Source: Desulfurivibrio dismutans (GTDB lineage Bacteria > Desulfobacterota > Desulfobulbia > Desulfobulbales > Desulfurivibrionaceae). Taken from it: a stretch of DNA of 64,000 bases. The notes under the pieces were generated by a model, which was not told where the DNA came from, ran no database searches, and was given only the letters and a program-made list of their open reading frames with translations. The position numbers and the translations under genes are program-made. Below, one piece after another: positions 61,556 to 64,000 of the stretch. The stretch spans positions 124,001 to 188,000 of the forward strand of contig NZ_JARGDQ010000001.1 of assembly GCF_029210385.1 (NCBI RefSeq), read 5' to 3'. Position 1 is the stretch's first letter, and the number at the start of each line of letters is the position of its first letter.

Positions 61556-64000
61556 ATGAGCATGAGAATTAACACCAACATCGCCGCCATGACAGCCCAC
61601 AACAACATGCTGAAGAACGGCAACAGTCTCTCTTCTTCACTGGAGAAACTATCTTCCGGTCTGCGCATCAACCGGGCCGCCGACGACGCCTCCGGCATGG
61701 CCATTGCCGACTCCCTCAAGTCCCAGGCCCTGGGGTTGGGCCAGGCCATCCGCAACGCCAACGACGGCATCTCCATGGTGCAGACCGCCGACGGCGCCCT
61801 GGAAGAGTCCATCAACATCGTCAACACCGTCAAGACCAAGGCCATCCAGGCCGCCCAGGACGGCCAGACCAGCGAGAGCCGGGCCGCCATCCAGGCCGAT
61901 ATCAACCGGCTGCTGGAGCAGCTCGATAACATCGCCAACACCACCGCCTTCAACAATCAAAAGTTGTTGTCCGGCAACTTCACCAACAAGGCCTTCCAGG
62001 TCGGCGCCTACTCCCAGGAGACCGTCAATTTTTCCATCGCCTCCAGCGAGTCCATCAAGATCGGCCATGTTGCCACCGCCGAGCTTTCCTTTCATGCCGT
62101 GGGCACCACTTCGCTGTCGATCCGCAGCAGCATCAACGACCAGGTCTATGACTTGAGCAGCGTCAAGGTCGCCTACGATAACAGCCGGGAAAACTCGTTG
62201 GGGGCGGTGGTTGACCAGATCAACCGGCTTTCCGATGAGCTGGGCATCAGCGCCGAGGCGGTAGTACGCAGCACCACGGCGGAAAATATTGCCGCCGGTC
62301 GCACCGACGGCAACTTCGCCATCAACGGGGTGCACATCGGTGAGGTGGATGTTCAAGAAAATGACGCTAACGGCGCCCTGGTCAAGTCCATCAACCAGAA
62401 GAGCAACCAGCACGGCGTGTTCGCCTCCATCGATTACGGCGGACGCCTGACCATGACCTCCATGGATGGCCGGGCCATTGCAGTGACCCACGGTGAGCAC
62501 ACCAACGCGGTGCTGGGGGGGGAGAGTAATCTGTCTACCCTGGGTTACATCATGCTCAGCCAGCATGGGGCGGCGGAAATCGATATCTACGACCGCGACC
62601 TGCCGACCCTGGACGGCCCCCAAGTGGCGGTGGACGGCAACCTGGTGCTGGGCAGCGGGGCCTGGACCACCCACGATTCGGTGCTGGCCTCCGGCTCGGT
62701 GCTGGGTGCCGGTTCAGTGGTCAATTCCGGCTCCACCATCGAGTCCACCCTGCGGGTTTCCGGCCCCAACGGTTTCACCCTGGCCCAAGGTTCTGAGTTG
62801 GTCAATGTACAGGTTGGCGCCGGGGAAGAAATTGCCGGGGTCGGGGAGGTGCGCCATCCGGTGGTCTCCACCACCAGCGGCAGCACCCTCACTGCCGGCA
62901 CCACCCTGATCAACTCCATTTTGGGCGCCAACACCGAAATCAACGGTGTGGCCCGGACCAGCCAGCCGGTGAGTGCTTCCGGCACCATCGGTGCCAATTC
63001 GGTGTTGGCCGCCGACAGCGTTATCGCCGCCGGTACCGACTTCGGTACTGTCTTCGCCGGCACTACCTTCGTGGTGGGCAGCGGCGTCAGCCTGTCCAGT
63101 GGTTCCACCATCGGGGCCGGCTCGCAACTGGTCAGCGGCTCAACAATTGGCGCCGGTACCGATTTGAGCAATTTTGCTGAAGCCACGGTGGAGCTGAATG
63201 GCGCTATCACCACCACTAGCGGCAGCACCTTGGGTGACGGCACCACCCTGCAAAATGCCGTGCTGGGTGCCGGTACCACCTTTACCGGCCCTGGTTCAAT
63301 GACCACCTCGGGACCTTCAACCTTTGCCAGCGGCACCATTGGCAATGGTTCCGAATTGGCCGCCGATACAGTGATCGGCAGCGGCACCACCCTGAGCACC
63401 GCTTTTACCATTAAGGAGATTGCTTCCGGTAATGGATTGTCTGGAAGCGCATTGAAAACTGGCACGACTTTGGAGGCCGGTTCCGTTTTGGCTAATGGTA
63501 CCAGCGGTTTTAGTCTCAGTGGCGCCCAAGCCCTGTTGCTTGCAGCAGGTATGAACCTGTCGGGAGCTGATCAGACGGTAGGCGATCATTTTAACAGTGG
63601 CGCAAACAATACACTGCATATTTTGAGTACGGCGGGTGGTCCTTTTATTCAACTACAGAACCAATTTGTTCTTACCGCTGACGGCTTGAGCGGTGCCAAT
63701 GACTTGGTTCTCAAAAATTCGGGAGCCAACAACGTTATCGCCGCCGGCAGCCTCTTGGGGGCTGGTTCCGTGATGAATAACAATGTTGAGTTGGATACGA
63801 CCCAAGCCTTGACGGCTGATCTGCTGTTAAGCAGTGACAATGCGGATACCACGGTCGCTACCGGTTCCACCCTGCTTGCCGGTACGGAAAACGTCAGCGG
63901 CGCGATCCATGTGGCCAGCGGTAATATCACCGGTGGCACCATGAGCCTGGCAGCCGGTTCGGATATCGGTGCCGACAGCGTTCTGGCCACCGACGGCACC
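61556..64000 (+). CDS. fliC: Second giant flagellin (5' part, cut by window end)
   Basis: The frame is open from ATG 61556 to base 64000: 815 codons without a stop. GGGAGGAG precedes the start. The N-terminal D0/D1 and hook-IN segments are close to those of the first flagellin (INTNIAAMTAHNNMLKNGNS; FAINGVHIGEVDVQENDANG). Hexad repeats begin near residue 375 (LASGSVLGAGSVVNSGSTI) and continue to the window edge. The C-terminal domain lies beyond it. Parts of the repeat region are almost base-identical to the first gene, while others (around 63540-63720) are unrelated, so the two genes are mosaics of each other. Confidence 0.92.
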   Translation, partial: MSMRINTNIAAMTAHNNMLKNGNSLSSSLEKLSSGLRINRAADDASGMAIADSLKSQALGLGQAIRNANDGISMVQTADGALEESINIVNTVKTKAIQAAQDGQTSESRAAIQADINRLLEQLDNIANTTAFNNQKLLSGNFTNKAFQVGAYSQETVNFSIASSESIKIGHVATAELSFHAVGTTSLSIRSSINDQVYDLSSVKVAYDNSRENSLGAVVDQINRLSDELGISAEAVVRSTTAENIAAGRTDGNFAINGVHIGEVDVQENDANGALVKSINQKSNQHGVFASIDYGGRLTMTSMDGRAIAVTHGEHTNAVLGGESNLSTLGYIMLSQHGAAEIDIYDRDLPTLDGPQVAVDGNLVLGSGAWTTHDSVLASGSVLGAGSVVNSGSTIESTLRVSGPNGFTLAQGSELVNVQVGAGEEIAGVGEVRHPVVSTTSGSTLTAGTTLINSILGANTEINGVARTSQPVSASGTIGANSVLAADSVIAAGTDFGTVFAGTTFVVGSGVSLSSGSTIGAGSQLVSGSTIGAGTDLSNFAEATVELNGAITTTSGSTLGDGTTLQNAVLGAGTTFTGPGSMTTSGPSTFASGTIGNGSELAADTVIGSGTTLSTAFTIKEIASGNGLSGSALKTGTTLEAGSVLANGTSGFSLSGAQALLLAAGMNLSGADQTVGDHFNSGANNTLHILSTAGGPFIQLQNQFVLTADGLSGANDLVLKNSGANNVIAAGSLLGAGSVMNNNVELDTTQALTADLLLSSDNADTTVATGSTLLAGTENVSGAIHVASGNITGGTMSLAAGSDIGADSVLATDGT

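Overview
The window comes from a GC-rich, anaerobic, flagellated member of the Desulfobacterota. A Desulfobulbales bacterium close to Desulfurivibrio is my best guess. That rests on the mix of hgcAB, a Hox-type hydrogenase, the delta-proteobacterial style of the ribosomal proteins and the overall feel of the protein sequences; no search was run.

Layout. (1) 1-31732, plus strand: an unbroken run of the translation and transcription superoperons: nusG (partial), rplKAJL, rpoBC, rpsLG-fusA-tuf, the S10, spc and alpha clusters with secY, map and infA, ending rpsD-rpoA-rplQ with a clear terminator. The rplJ leader carries an L10-type autoregulatory RNA, and a hairpin plus T-tract sits between rplL and rpoB. 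(2) 32100-35834: thiS-thiG-thiH, then a stand-alone AICAR transformylase (C-terminal half of PurH). (3) 35918-37350: hgcA and hgcB, the mercury-methylation pair. The hgcA frame contains an in-frame UGA after a Cys codon, followed by a plausible bacterial SECIS hairpin, so HgcA may be a selenoprotein. (4) 37339-43010, minus strand: hoxE-F-U-Y-H, a soluble NAD(P)-linked [NiFe] hydrogenase, overlapping hgcB tail to tail by 12 bp. (5) 43143-45986, minus strand: a DeaD-type RNA helicase and a HepT/MntA toxin-antitoxin pair with a broken duplicate of mntA. (6) 46227-53129, minus strand: a complete CMP-legionaminic acid pathway (legC-H-I-G-X-F-B). (7) 53198-56014, plus strand: a long Maf/DUF115 flagellin-glycosylation protein with a TPR tail. 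(8) 56055-57293, minus strand: a Fic AMP-transferase that looks inserted. (9) 57723-64000, plus strand: two tandem giant flagellins (1195 aa, and more than 815 aa cut by the window end).

How it fits together. Regions 6 to 9 read as one flagellar surface system: a nonulosonic acid pathway, a Maf transferase, and two flagellins whose variable domain is replaced by about 700 residues of Ser/Thr/Gly-rich six-residue repeats. These match the left-handed beta-helix (hexapeptide) pattern. I see a sigma-28-type promoter before the first flagellin and a sigma-54-type promoter before the second, as in Campylobacter flaA/flaB.

Across the window I also find four copies of a roughly 105-nt palindromic element. 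Three lie within 2 nt of a stop codon and one lies just past a terminator. All are oriented with transcription. I do not recognise the family.
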